In this document: in pieces, positions 35,501-45,300 of the stretch
Layout: each line of letters begins with the position of its first letter
Numbering within the stretch: the first letter of the stretch is position 1
Origin: Rhynchonema sp. JSB1_4
Lineage: Eukaryota; Nematoda; Chromadorea; Monhysterida; Xyalidae
Reading direction: 5' to 3'
DNA: 64,000 nt
NCBI GenBank assembly: GCA_030248065.1
Contig: JASAMV010003005.1
Span: 62,001-126,000 of the forward strand
Notes under the pieces: model-generated
Told to the model about the DNA's origin: nothing
What the model saw: the letters and a program-made list of their open reading frames with translations, nothing else
The model's database searches: none
Translations under genes and position numbers: made by a program

Positions 35501-38500
35501 AAGAGGGCATGCGATGACATCGTTAATGCAGGGAATGTTGTGACGTTGGAACTCCTTTCATATTATGGACGGGTCAAAGATTACTGACGTCCAATCGTCA
35601 ACTAACGTTGGACATTCAATCATATTTCCCAGATTTGCACTTTAAACCGCAGGCCATTCCTGTCTAATTTCAAATGTGCTCTATCTTGCGAAATGAAAGC
35701 TTAAAATACTATACATAAGTATTGTGCCGTGTTTTTGCTCCTAATGAGGGTCGCACCACCCCAAGTGAAAGCAAAGCAAATGAGATGACATCACACGGCA
35801 AAAATGTGACTTGACCGACCCTTCTGTCCGTGCACGTCCAACTCGCCGGCAATGGTGCGTGTGTCGTCGAACCTGACATTTCCCAAAAGTGCCACCGACG
35901 ACAACACCCTCATCACGTCACTGAACGGAATGCCCAGAGCCGACAGACCGGTTCGGAATCGTGCAAATGTGTGCGCCGCTGAGACTGAAATGATAAATGG
36001 AGGGGTGTACATGTGGAAATTACAGATATAGGTGCAACCAACAACCAACCGGAGTAGGTGCCTTCATTCGGCGATTGTGGCTCACTCAGTGGTGGAGTCA
36101 TGTTGTTATTGTAGGTCAGGTAGGCGAGTGACGATGCAGTGTGATAGGCCAGATGGAATTTGGCTGAAATACCATCATATATGAGTGATTTTTTCCTAAT
36201 TTCCATTCAAAATCACACAGAAAGAGAAAGAGCAAACTTTTCTCTTCGTCTGTCAATCCTGAAAACATCGAGTACATCACATTGAAATTGTGGTCGTGCG
36301 CTGATTGGCGTTTAACGACACGATTCAGATCCGTGAAGCAACACGTTAATCGCGTACGGGCGGGGACGCCGTCGTTGATGGATAGCTCGTAGAGGATGGC
36401 CTGTGCGTGAAGATCGTGAAACATTTGGCTTGGCTCAAGAGGATTTTACAAAATACGTACCTTCTTGGGGTCTAGTGACCATCTGGTGTGTTCGCACTGG
36501 TGATACTCTTCTAGTGTACCATTTTGCAAACAGGATGAAACAGGCAATCAAACCGCACATCATTCAGGATACACGGCACACCAACCATTCTGCTCGAGTC
36601 AGTGACATCGATGGTCTTGGCATGGCACATCTCTGCCAGAACATCAAAAGCAGCGTTCACAATCTGATAGGATTCATTGGTTTGCAGCACGTTGCGACCG
36701 CCAATGGTCAGGTAGAGTTGGTGGATCAGTTGTTTCGATAGGTAGGATTTGCCACTGCCGCTATCGCCGCTGGAAAATAATTTTAAAAAACTAATTAGTG
36801 AACTTTTTTATATTTTATCGAAAACGTTAACCGACTTGAACACGACGGCTTGCGCATGTTCGGTCTCACAGAGTGACACAGCCAGTTGGTGTGCGAGACG
36901 GTCAACGCCAGACATGGCTGGCTCGCTGGTGTACGGGTTGATGAACAGAGACACCGGCCCGAGATCGCACTGCAACATTGTGAAACGTCGTTGTGATAGA
37001 AATTGGCACTGTCACTCGTTCTTACCCAATAAGTGCCATTCTTGTAAGCACGCTCAATTTGTGCGAGTACACTACCCTCGGTCAACGGTTCACTGAGACG
37101 CGTTGCCAGGTTGACGGATGGCACCCGCAGCTGGAATATTGAAACGAAAATGTCAGCTTCATGAAACATCAACCAACGTAGCACCTACACCCACCTCTCT
37201 GCTGTGCCTAAGTGCTATCACATTATTGCCGCGTCTTTGCATCGACCCGAATGCCGGACTCGTCGGTGTGTGATGATGTCCCGGCGCACCACCCCCGTTC
37301 ATCAGATCGTCCAAATTCAATTGCAGATTGTCGCGACTGAATGCCGATTGTTGCTGATTGGTGATTGATTGCGATCGCTGTCCGCCATTCAATAATCGAT
37401 GCGTTGGAATGGTGAATGTGCTGCCACCCAAGTGGCCACTCGAACCCAATGGAAGTGGATAGATGCGTGGAGTGAGTGAGGCTGCAAAATTGTGACGTGT
37501 GTGAAAATTGGAAAATTTTCTGTGAACCTAACTACAAGTTTGCGTAACACCAAATAAGCGTTGGTCAGTTGTGAACAACAAAGTAGTGCAATAACAATCA
37601 GGAAACAAATAACCTATAGCTTTTATTCCTGACTATTAAAACTAAACCCAATCAATGCAATAACGGCTACGCTTTAATCTTTGAACATGTCGTTTTAAAC
37701 GAAAGCCAACATACTGTAGGTAACATTATTTTGCGGGCTCTAGCCAAACATGTCACCACGTCGTGGCACAAGTCCGAGGGCCCAGTCCATAAGCCACAGT
37801 AAATGCAAAGATGACCTACTTGATGTGGACACGGAATCCGTTGTTGTGAACGGTCCGTGCTGAGTGAATGTGCGTTCAGGTTTCAGTGGGACATCGGGAG
37901 ACGTTGGGGACCGGTCTGGAATTAATGATCAGAGTAAACCTCAAATATCTGGAATGCTCTGCATTTTTATTTGATAGGTTGAAAAAATATTCGAAACCAG
38001 AACTTGAAATAATCATCCTCGTATGGGTAACTACCATTATCCAAACATGACGCGAGCTGCATCCTGCATGTGCGTTACCAGATCACGCATGCGCGTGCGC
38101 CACCTATATTTCCTCTTATTATTATTTTTATGCGCACTCACGTTTCATAGGCATTCTTGACTTTCAATCTGCTTATTTTTCATTTCAATCCATGTTTTTT
38201 CTATAAAATAGACGTCACACACGTGTGACATCCGTGAGCATTCATTAGATTTTAGTTTTGGTGGAATTTTTCTTTCGGAAAAAACTTCAAGTGTGGCTGG
38301 CGGATGCATGAATAAAGTCAAGTTTTTTTTCGCGCACGCGTCTATACGTACATATCTGTCTTTATATGGAAAATTATAGAGTTGAAAAACTGAAAACTGA
38401 TGTTTCCGAAAGCAGAAAAATTATAAATAAAATATCCACTTTTTAGCAACTCACAGGTTCGCGGCGGTAGAGGGGGTGGCTTCGAGTTAATATCACGTTG

Positions 38501-39279
38501 ATCGACATAGACCCTGGTCGGTCCGGGTATGGTCTGCTCAGGGTAGACGTTGTGCTGCGACGACGAGTCATTGTCACGATTCAGGGCTTCAAGCAGTCCG
38601 GGCTGGGACAGGGAAATATTGGACCGTTTCATTCTCGATACGAAAGGCGTTGGATGTTGTTGTCGTTGTTCTCGCGTTGTTACGTGTTGTTCTTGTTCAT
38701 GTTGTTCACTACTACCGTTGTTGTTGTCTAGTGGCGGATAGTGTACATAAGCCGAAGTCGACATAAGTGCCGCGGCGTGCGCCCGATTGGCGGGAGATTT
38801 GAACATTTGAATTTTCGCGCCACCTCCCAGACCCAGGTCACTGCTGCCGGCACCGCCACTGACCGGGGACTGCATGTCCGTACGAAGCTGTTGCAGTTCT
38901 GTTGTCAGTTGACGAATTTGAGCCCGCAACTCCTGTACGTCCTCGGGGTTGGCGTGCGGGGAGGATTCTGAAAAATAATAAAAACATAAAAATCGCCGCT
39001 CTGCGCATCTTCTGAAATCAATCCTTCTTTTCATAACAAGACCCTAATTCACGCTACATTAAACTTTTCACACCTTTCCATGTCATTTACAATTCTGCAG
39101 ATGTGCAACCTTTTCGCGCAATTTCATTTGTACCTACATACCTACTGTAACTTGTTTTGACAAGGTCATAAAAGCTCCTTTGATATAAGAAAGGCGAAAA
39201 GATTCCAACCTGCAACAAATGGTTTGGGGTTTAATTCGTTATTCTTACCTGCGCTTGAGCTATTTTCAACTTCCACCAT
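26571..39279 (-). CDS. Divergent unconventional myosin with N-terminal coiled coil and C-terminal SH3-like domain, 25 exons
   Basis: The model has 25 GT-AG exons with closing phases and a 1248-aa product. Exon 5' ends: 39279, 38967, 37481, 37130, 36969, 36769, 36400, 36163, 35984, 29704, 29541, 29362, 29177, 29010, 28756, 28590, 28364, 28207, 28019, 27828, 27684, 27462, 27300, 27069, 26716. Residues about 17-40 are coiled coil (VQELRAQIRQLTTELQQLRT); KPPPLPPR lies near 175. Motor landmarks: VSLFINPY; P-loop GDSGSGKS (358-365; usual GESGAGKT); switch I TDSSRM (414-418); NFNVMYSMFSGL; switch II DCFGFS (701-706; usual DIxGFE); NTFETLCINVTQEKLTEFY; FLVNHFADTNASARVTYE; LQFVNCVK; VRRQL. One IQ-like helix (AYIQLQTFKFERRR) follows, then an SH3-like end (LQLHPGDIVSVVGF...VPATHTRVS). 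A myosin motor is certain; the class is not. The altered switch II suggests weak or absent ATPase. Intron 9 (29705-35819) hosts receptor-like genes. Confidence 0.88.
30091..31275 (-). pseudogene. Ionotropic-receptor-like protein A2, one in-frame TAG (intronless)
   Basis: Intronless relative of A1 and A3. It starts MAGPSINSTLSVFYTML, followed by S1 (CGFESKLQVTKGCPIPGF), M1 (LLVYGNWVWVSAILTWLLLK), M3 (LYKSGLLSKIIL) and most of S2 (RWCGVRQV). A single TAG at 30388-30390 follows RQVA. Beyond it the same frame resumes without a break (PATVTIGVNADPVLIDKL, then M4, NIFGMLMLLISGLALSFVLF) to a stop at 30091. A3 has an uninterrupted frame at that point. Truncation would remove the end of S2 and M4. It is a recent nonsense pseudogene, or a polymorphic, read-through or mis-sequenced stop. 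It lies in intron 9 of the myosin gene, same strand. Confidence 0.8.
31604..32806 (-). CDS. Ionotropic-receptor-like protein A3 (intronless)
   Basis: Uninterrupted 400-aa reading frame from the ATG at 32806 (MLVNASTLVLSVFY), chosen to match paralogue starts; an upstream in-frame ATG at 32881 exists. S1 carries CGFESNLDVTRSCPIPGFV; M1 is LLVYGNWIWVAAVLTWLLVK; a polar linker of about 15 residues leads to M3 (FFVMFITGLYKSGLLSKILL). S2 contains NPPITIKDF and a conserved CDVRQVPFPHF. M4 is NIFGMLLLLIFGLFISFVMF. As in A1, the segment between M1 and M3 is too short for a pore loop. Closest local relative is A2 (shared NGWEQS, GTSKAPDDL, LLTRRAYQF). It lies wholly inside intron 9 of the myosin gene, on the same strand. 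Confidence 0.82.
   Translation of the reverse strand: MLVNASTLVLSVFYPLVNHPYRTHCGFESNLDVTRSCPIPGFVPETVSALLKVANISYVLCDSRKALGQDTEGQLMSRSDINVMLLYLSVVHDFEQDNQTMIYPINGWEQSLVLIGTSKAPDDLRHRAISFLLVYGNWIWVAAVLTWLLVKLIPQSMPVKNTSFARALLIILGGFFVMFITGLYKSGLLSKILLTRRAYQFDDFDELIEILDAGKVKLIAAPGLLHDLETRKYSSRKLNDLRATFNHNPPITIKDFNIQEHYQSIVDGDAVLVINDVKAAVLMQRWCDVRQVPFPHFARIPATIPVGINANPLLVQKLNKAIIQLQTVTPRIKDRTMNRLRHSVQNCTNLDNGHIQASLKVANIFGMLLLLIFGLFISFVMFIGEYAVILHKNWSAVLIQ
33184..34443 (-). CDS. Ionotropic-receptor-like protein A4 (intronless)
   Basis: A 419-aa uninterrupted frame starting MMSISNMTLSVVFPGAAPP; a second Met follows directly. S1 has CGFESHLTPTRACPMPGDMV and GTSRAPNDLRYQAASF. M1 is LFVYGNWVWIVGVVTLLVFK. 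A linker (LIQSQIRHKPFSRAV) precedes M3 (FFVMLATGLFKSGLLSKIIQ). S2 has NPPLQIPF and LCGMRHVPF. M4 is NVFGMLLFLVLGLTLSSAVF, followed by a cytosolic tail of about 30 residues that is longer than in A1 or A3. No pore loop between M1 and M3. It is the most upstream intact member of the group nested in myosin intron 9. Confidence 0.82.
   Translation of the reverse strand: MMSISNMTLSVVFPGAAPPRRFDCGFESHLTPTRACPMPGDMVETVGILLRVAKIDFVLRDYRQGTYEDEQRVLNSQPYNNVMGLFGMAVESYDKHNASLIYPIDGWATSYAIVGTSRAPNDLRYQAASFLFVYGNWVWIVGVVTLLVFKLIQSQIRHKPFSRAVMVLVSGFFVMLATGLFKSGLLSKIIQQKRTYQFTNDDELIKLLQHKKVQLVTAYYIVNTINRYDETSMSPQLRAFRDTFVYNPPLQIPFASFATNFELHSRIARGDAVLLTLHIKAVYITQELCGMRHVPFTALPATQRTLFVHQHANPTLVRKINDAVFQLQDASRQIRRKYLTWVQHRYKSCSDLDLEPVWVGSSLKVENVFGMLLFLVLGLTLSSAVFLFEFIVKGNNREDQRHVPFAWAMELPVPVFQTL
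35359..35520 (-). pseudogene. Relic of a fourth nested receptor-like gene (A5), S1 fragment
   Basis: ATG at 35520 opens 53 codons (MSSHALLSVTNIALGTGSRR, then NLRETRLPPFAG), followed by VVPKTIGVLLHLVNMDFVVHD and then TAA. This matches the start of S1 in A1-A4 (for example NLRETKACPFPGFVPETIGALLRLANINFVL). The conserved Cys of the CPxPG motif is lost and no M1, M3 or S2 follows downstream. A truncated relic, also inside myosin intron 9. Confidence 0.65.
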
Positions 39280-39399
39280 TTTTTTAATTTTGGAATGACT
39301 TTTTATAATTACGTTTTCTGTAATTTTCGGTAGTTGTATAGTTCTAGGCAAGTGAACACCTGTAAACCTCATTAAAGTTTATGTTTGTAGCAGACAGAG

Positions 39400-42300
39400 A
39401 AGTTCATGAAAAAGTCATGCTGTGTTCCTGAAAATTACACGACGCGAGTCATAAAAACACTGGGTCCCGACAGTTTTAAGGGCCGTGATTTAAAATTAAA
39501 AACACCATATACTCAACAAAACATAAAAGCAAACCCACATCGCTCAATAAAACACGGGAAACTTACTACACCTAATGCCTGATGTCTAGATGGTATCGAA
39601 AGAGCAGCAAAGCATGAAAAACATTTCAGATGTGTTTTGCTATCATAAATCAAGAACCACAGGGTGCTATCATTATTCATACTGTAAATGTATTTTAGGT
39701 CGGTCCTATGCGATCTTAGCCAATGGACTTTGACATTGGCGCTGCGTGCGTTTAAGGCACCGAGAAACAAACGCATGTTTTGAAGGAAAAGTTTTAATTT
39801 AGGTGGTGGTATGTATGTGTGGACTTAAAAGGACTTTTATACTTTAAATAAAACGACAAAAATATCATTTAGTTCAGTACTTTGTATAGCATTGTATAAA
39901 TACTGCGAAAGACGTACATATGATCCGACAAGTTTGTGCAGTACGATTACAAATTATCTCAGTCAGATTTTACGCATCGACTTATCATATGTATCTATAT
40001 GTACTAAAGGCGGATTTACTTTACGACACCTGTAGTTGATGTACAGATTTATACAAATTGTTGTGACCGGTGCACCCAAATCCCTGTGTGCGTGGTACAT
40101 AGTTGTAGTTCACAACAGTTGTTTTTATGCGATCAAACAACATTAATGAGATAAAATGCTTGTATCTACAGAATGCAGGCCATATGTAAATTGTGCGGGG
40201 TCACGAAATAGAAATTCCAGGAAATTTTATGGCAACAAAACAGTTTCAACACCTTGGAGTTAGAACTAACATTTTGATGTGCATGAAAACAAGATGTGAC
40301 GCGAAAGATAAGCACGTTATACGGGTTCAGTCGGCATAATCATTAAATGGGTGTACAGATTACACAGCACTGATGTGAAAACTACTTTTAATTTTCTCCT
40401 ATTTTTGCGCCAAATAACTTGAGAAGGTTTTTATGTCCGAGAAACGGGCGTGTTAATGCCAAACATAATTACAAATTACATTAAGAACCGTGTGACAGAA
40501 AGCGGATTACGGGACCAACATCTTGAAGGGGTTTTGTAGCTGTTTTATGACGCCTAAGTTTCCTTGGAAAGAAACTGTTTTTGTATTTTTTATGACAAAA
40601 CGGTTAAAGTACATGAGGACATGAAAATATTGCCGTCGTTTTGTAAAATTGTACAGATAAATTTCAATCGACCGCGAAGAATTTGCTATTTTTGCTGGGA
40701 ATTGGAGCAAAATAAGAGCAGCCTAGTCACAAAATGGGAACAAACATTAATTTAGGAATTCAGAGCAATTTTCCGACTGATTATTTGCACAAGGCAAACA
40801 CATTCGCTAAACATTGAAAGAATGTAAGAAAAATACTATGCGCCTCACACGCCACACGTTACACATCTTTAGGCTGCTAAGGTCGACCATAATCAAAGAC
40901 TGAGTTTTAGTAGTACACAAAATCAACACAAACGCGAAATAAAGAAATCAATGAATAATGGAGATGGGAGCAATGTGGCACACAGGAAATGAGGATTTGG
41001 GAGGAAATGAGCGTTGAAATCAAAACACGAGACAAAAATCCATTGTTTTCACAAACAAGTTTTTTTGAACATGTAAAAGAAGAACAAACAAATCTATGTT
41101 TTGCTGTTTTATGGTTTCAGTTTTGTTACAGATTTTTGTCAAAAAAGGCAAAATTTCGTTTATTCTGTATTCCTTCGCTTCTCTATATTACATATACTAT
41201 CCCAAGACGATGCCATGCCTGCAATAATGCGCTATTATCACCTTGCTCTAATCTTAACACTCTCATTTTAGTCAAGATGACTGGCTGCTCCAGTTTAGAG
41301 CAAGAAGATTCCGGATAACGCCAAGACGAACTATAGAATCTGCAGGGAGCACAGAATATGAACGAAGACGAGTGATACTGGATTAACGGAAGCAACGAGA
41401 GGATAAAAACGTTTGACAAATGTGAAATCTTAACTTCAAGTTGTGCGATCTTATCAAGTTAGTGCGGCACTCTATAATTCTGGACGGGCTGAAACTAAAA
41501 ACCTATAGCCCATAAAGTTTGGACGTAAAACAGAGCACTATAGTTATATAGTACCAGAGTTTTCACTCGAAAATAGTTTGCAAACACGCTATTGTTAAGC
41601 TAATTCCAACATCGAACAGTAGTACTGGGCTATCCTGGGTGGTTCCAAACCAGTGTGTGCGTGTGAGTGCTTTGTGTCCACGTGCCACAGGGGCTAATAC
41701 CCGAAATCCCCTGTAGCCTCGTAAATTTTCAGCATTCCATGGATGTGCTTCAGAATATGTGTGTCGTTTGTACAGTGGCAATATACACGAGAACAAATAA
41801 AACAGAATATTTATCCCGGACGCGACAGCATTGCGTAACAATAAATTTCGTATAACTGCTGGATCTTCACACGCCAAAGTGCGGCGGATACAGAAATACA
41901 AAAAGACGTATTGTGTACGTATACGTATGTATATATCTCGGCGGACAAACATCATGGTCGCAAAAAATATTCTTTCTTGTATGGCCATTCCGATAGATCT
42001 ATGAGTGCTGAGAACAACGCTTTCGAACTATATATCTGGTATATCTCAAAAAAATTTTCATTTGTCTACAGTTCCGATGCCCAAGAAGATAAGAAAAGTA
42101 GTCGAACGGCGACAGCGAAGCTCAAAGCTAAAAAGTCAAGGAAAGGAAGGCGCACATTGGGTTTGATGTTATAAGATTAGCCACAGAAACTACAGCGCTG
42201 CGGACACACAATTTACCAGGAAAAGCCTGGTGCCTGAGCGCGAGCACATTTACCAAGCTGTTTTGGAAATTTGGGGTCCGATTTTGGCCCAGGAGCCTGA

Positions 42301-45300
42301 AAAAAGATCTTTGGTACTCAGAAAAGCGTCCGTCATTTGCTGTAAACTGATTTGGCAGACCACAAAACGAATCAGTGCCTGATTTTGCAGGGGATCATCT
42401 CTAAAAGCTTGATTCCATCTTCCTTCCGCACAATTTTCTGCCCCGCACGTTTAGACACATGAAAGGGATGGCTTGAGTCTCACGGAATTAAAAAAATAGA
42501 TCTTTAGTTCAGTCAGCACCTCTAATGCGCGCACGCGGAGTGCAATTTATTCCGAGGAAAAGCGTCAGCGTGAGAACCTGCACTATAGCGTTCCCGAGGC
42601 TGCTGGGTATACAGTATGTGCATTAGTATTGACTTGAAAACTGTAGAAAGAAACTTCCCGAGCACCTAGGCAATGACGTCCAGTGTTCGCCCGTTTTCTG
42701 TTTTCTCTCTGACTGGAACAGAGAGCCCGTTGAAGAAAGTTAAGAACTCAACGAATGTTGGAGGAGCGAAGAGAAGAGAGACAGTTGTGTGAAGCTAAAT
42801 GGACTGTATTTGCAGTGACCAAAAACGATATAATCAGCAGTGCAGTCAGGTTGGTACAACTTTCTGCACACAAAAGCACATACAATTTCGGACAAACATT
42901 CCTGAACGCAGGCAGGACCACCTTGCAGACATAGTCTCGTGTTAACCAAGTTAGTGAGCGCGATGCTTTGAAGCGTAGCGACTATGTGAAGCTCGAACAA
43001 CGTATGTAAATAACAACAAAGTTGTTCGAGACAAAGACCTGTGTGCTGCTTGCTGTTGTTTGCCGGGCTTTGACACGAAGAGCTGTCGGCCGGATTAGTC
43101 CGAATTGGGAACAAGAGATTAGTGGTGCGGAACGGCCTTTGACCCTTGGAATTTGGTCCCTTGTGGGACACAAAACGGGGAGTAAATGAGGTTTCCAGCC
43201 ACCCACCGAGTGACAAAATAAGCAGAAAATTAACAAACATGCGTCGAAAAAGTCGGTCTGTCTATAAATGACGCACAGCAATGGCACGCAAACAACTTTT
43301 GTGGAACAAGGAAAATGCCATAAAACCGGTGCGGCAAGGTTAATAAAATGAAATGGAGAAATGGAAAATAAATAGTGAAATGCATGACAAAATCACATAA
43401 AATCATTCCAGACAACTTGACGGCGTGTGTTCTTTTTACTACCGCTTGCGGTGCGGTGCAACTATGCGAACCTGCATTTCGTAGTGAAACTATGTGATGT
43501 GAAAGTAGTAAGTACATGTGTACTACCAGTTGTTAAAAACCATGACCCGAGCGTCAGCGCTTTTGGTAAATCAACCAAAACTTCTGCAGCGACAAATTTG
43601 ATAATGATCTAATGAATCGACGATGAACGAAAGTTCTGTACGAGATGGCATAAGTTTTTTGAGCAGAAATTTTCAGCCAGTAAACGACGCGGTTTCGATT
43701 CGCAACTTCTCTTGTGTATACTTTATTCAGAGTGAAGGTACATATAATTTTCATTTGATCAAGTGCTCAAAAACTGGCCACTAAACCTTGAGAACAAATT
43801 TACAAAGGGAAATGTGCATTGAAACCCCAAACTAGGTATACTGTATACTCATGTAGGTCAATCCTATTCCATCACAAAAAAACAAGCACAACACATACTG
43901 GAATAATGCCGTCATGCGGTTTGGTAGAAAGCCAAACAAACAAAAACGCTGAAAAAATACATTCGTTCAAAAAAAACTAAACGATGTGAAACTGAGCATG
44001 CGTGTTCTTCTATAATTTCGAGAGACAGTAATAATTTCGTGCTCTCGAGTCTGACTCAGACCGTTATTATACGGCACAATTATGGACACCTGACCTCAGG
44101 TTAACGTTGCACATAATCTGGGACATGATACATATTATGTACGTAGGCACATTGTACTTTGATGTTGTTACGTATGTATGAATTCCTGTTTTGTGGAAAT
44201 GAACGCACAACTCGAATTTAAGAAGGCTCGGGCGATGCGAAATATGTCAGATACTTGACGCACGGACTTCAAAAAATTAATTTGCTTTTGGCCAGAAAAC
44301 TATTTTGGTCGCAAGTTTGCTTGTATCGAATGTAGGGAGATGCTTGTTTCCAGCTTCAGGTAATGTACCACACAGGGATAGATACTTACATTTTCCCAAC
44401 CCCCCACCGCGAGGCTGGCTTGAGTGCTGTTATTCTTGGCTGACAACTTCAGGAATGCGCGGGTGTTCAAAACATGGTTAAAGTTAATGTTGTTGGGGAA
44501 AATTATATGTTGCCTCCGTGGCACAAGATTCTACTTTAGTACCCATTTTATGGAGGTGAAAAAATGATTCATTCAGACCGGTATGGTAATTCCTATAAGA
44601 CATCGTTTGGGGTTGATTTCCAAGATAAATCAAGTATAGAAGTGCAGAAGCACTTGAGCAGCAAGACCGCAGACAAACGAACCAACCTTTCAAGGTGGGT
44701 GTTCAAATCAAACAGTGTGACTTTGCAGGGTTAAAGTAATGAACTACATGCAGTTCTTGGGTATTTTTATTACAATTTGCACACTTGGTTCTTCGCAGTG
44801 TCTACGTGAGAATGTTCTTCACAGTTCGCAGTCCCATTAACCCGAAATCCACCAACTCATTACAAACCACGTTAACATGAGTACACTAAAATAGATTTGA
44901 TCTGACTTGCTCTTCCAAACCCGCACCATTAATGTTGTTATTTCAAGGTCTGTAGCGTGGGGCAGTAAAATAAAAACCAAATGTTTCCCGGGCAAATTTG
45001 CGCGTAAAAGGTGTACTGTGCCGACTTCGCGCTTCAACATGAGACTTTGAAACTTTGCATGTTCTTGCGGTAAGAAGTCAAGTTATTTGGGCCACATTGT
45101 TCACTTGATGCATTTTTTCGAATGGGTGCCCAAAATTTCGAAACATTTGTCAAGATTGATAGTAAATGCGCTGCGCGGGTGAAAGTCAAAAATTATTATC
45201 TTTGATGTGCATCTGCATTTTAGAATCTGCGTGGGGAAGGTACTTTTTCGTGTCCATGCTGAAAAGTCTGACTCAGAACTATAGTTCCGGTGTGTTAACA

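Noticed and set aside
41563..41988. 141-codon minus-strand ORF
   Set aside because: No motif, no splice neighbours, low-quality composition; treated as chance.
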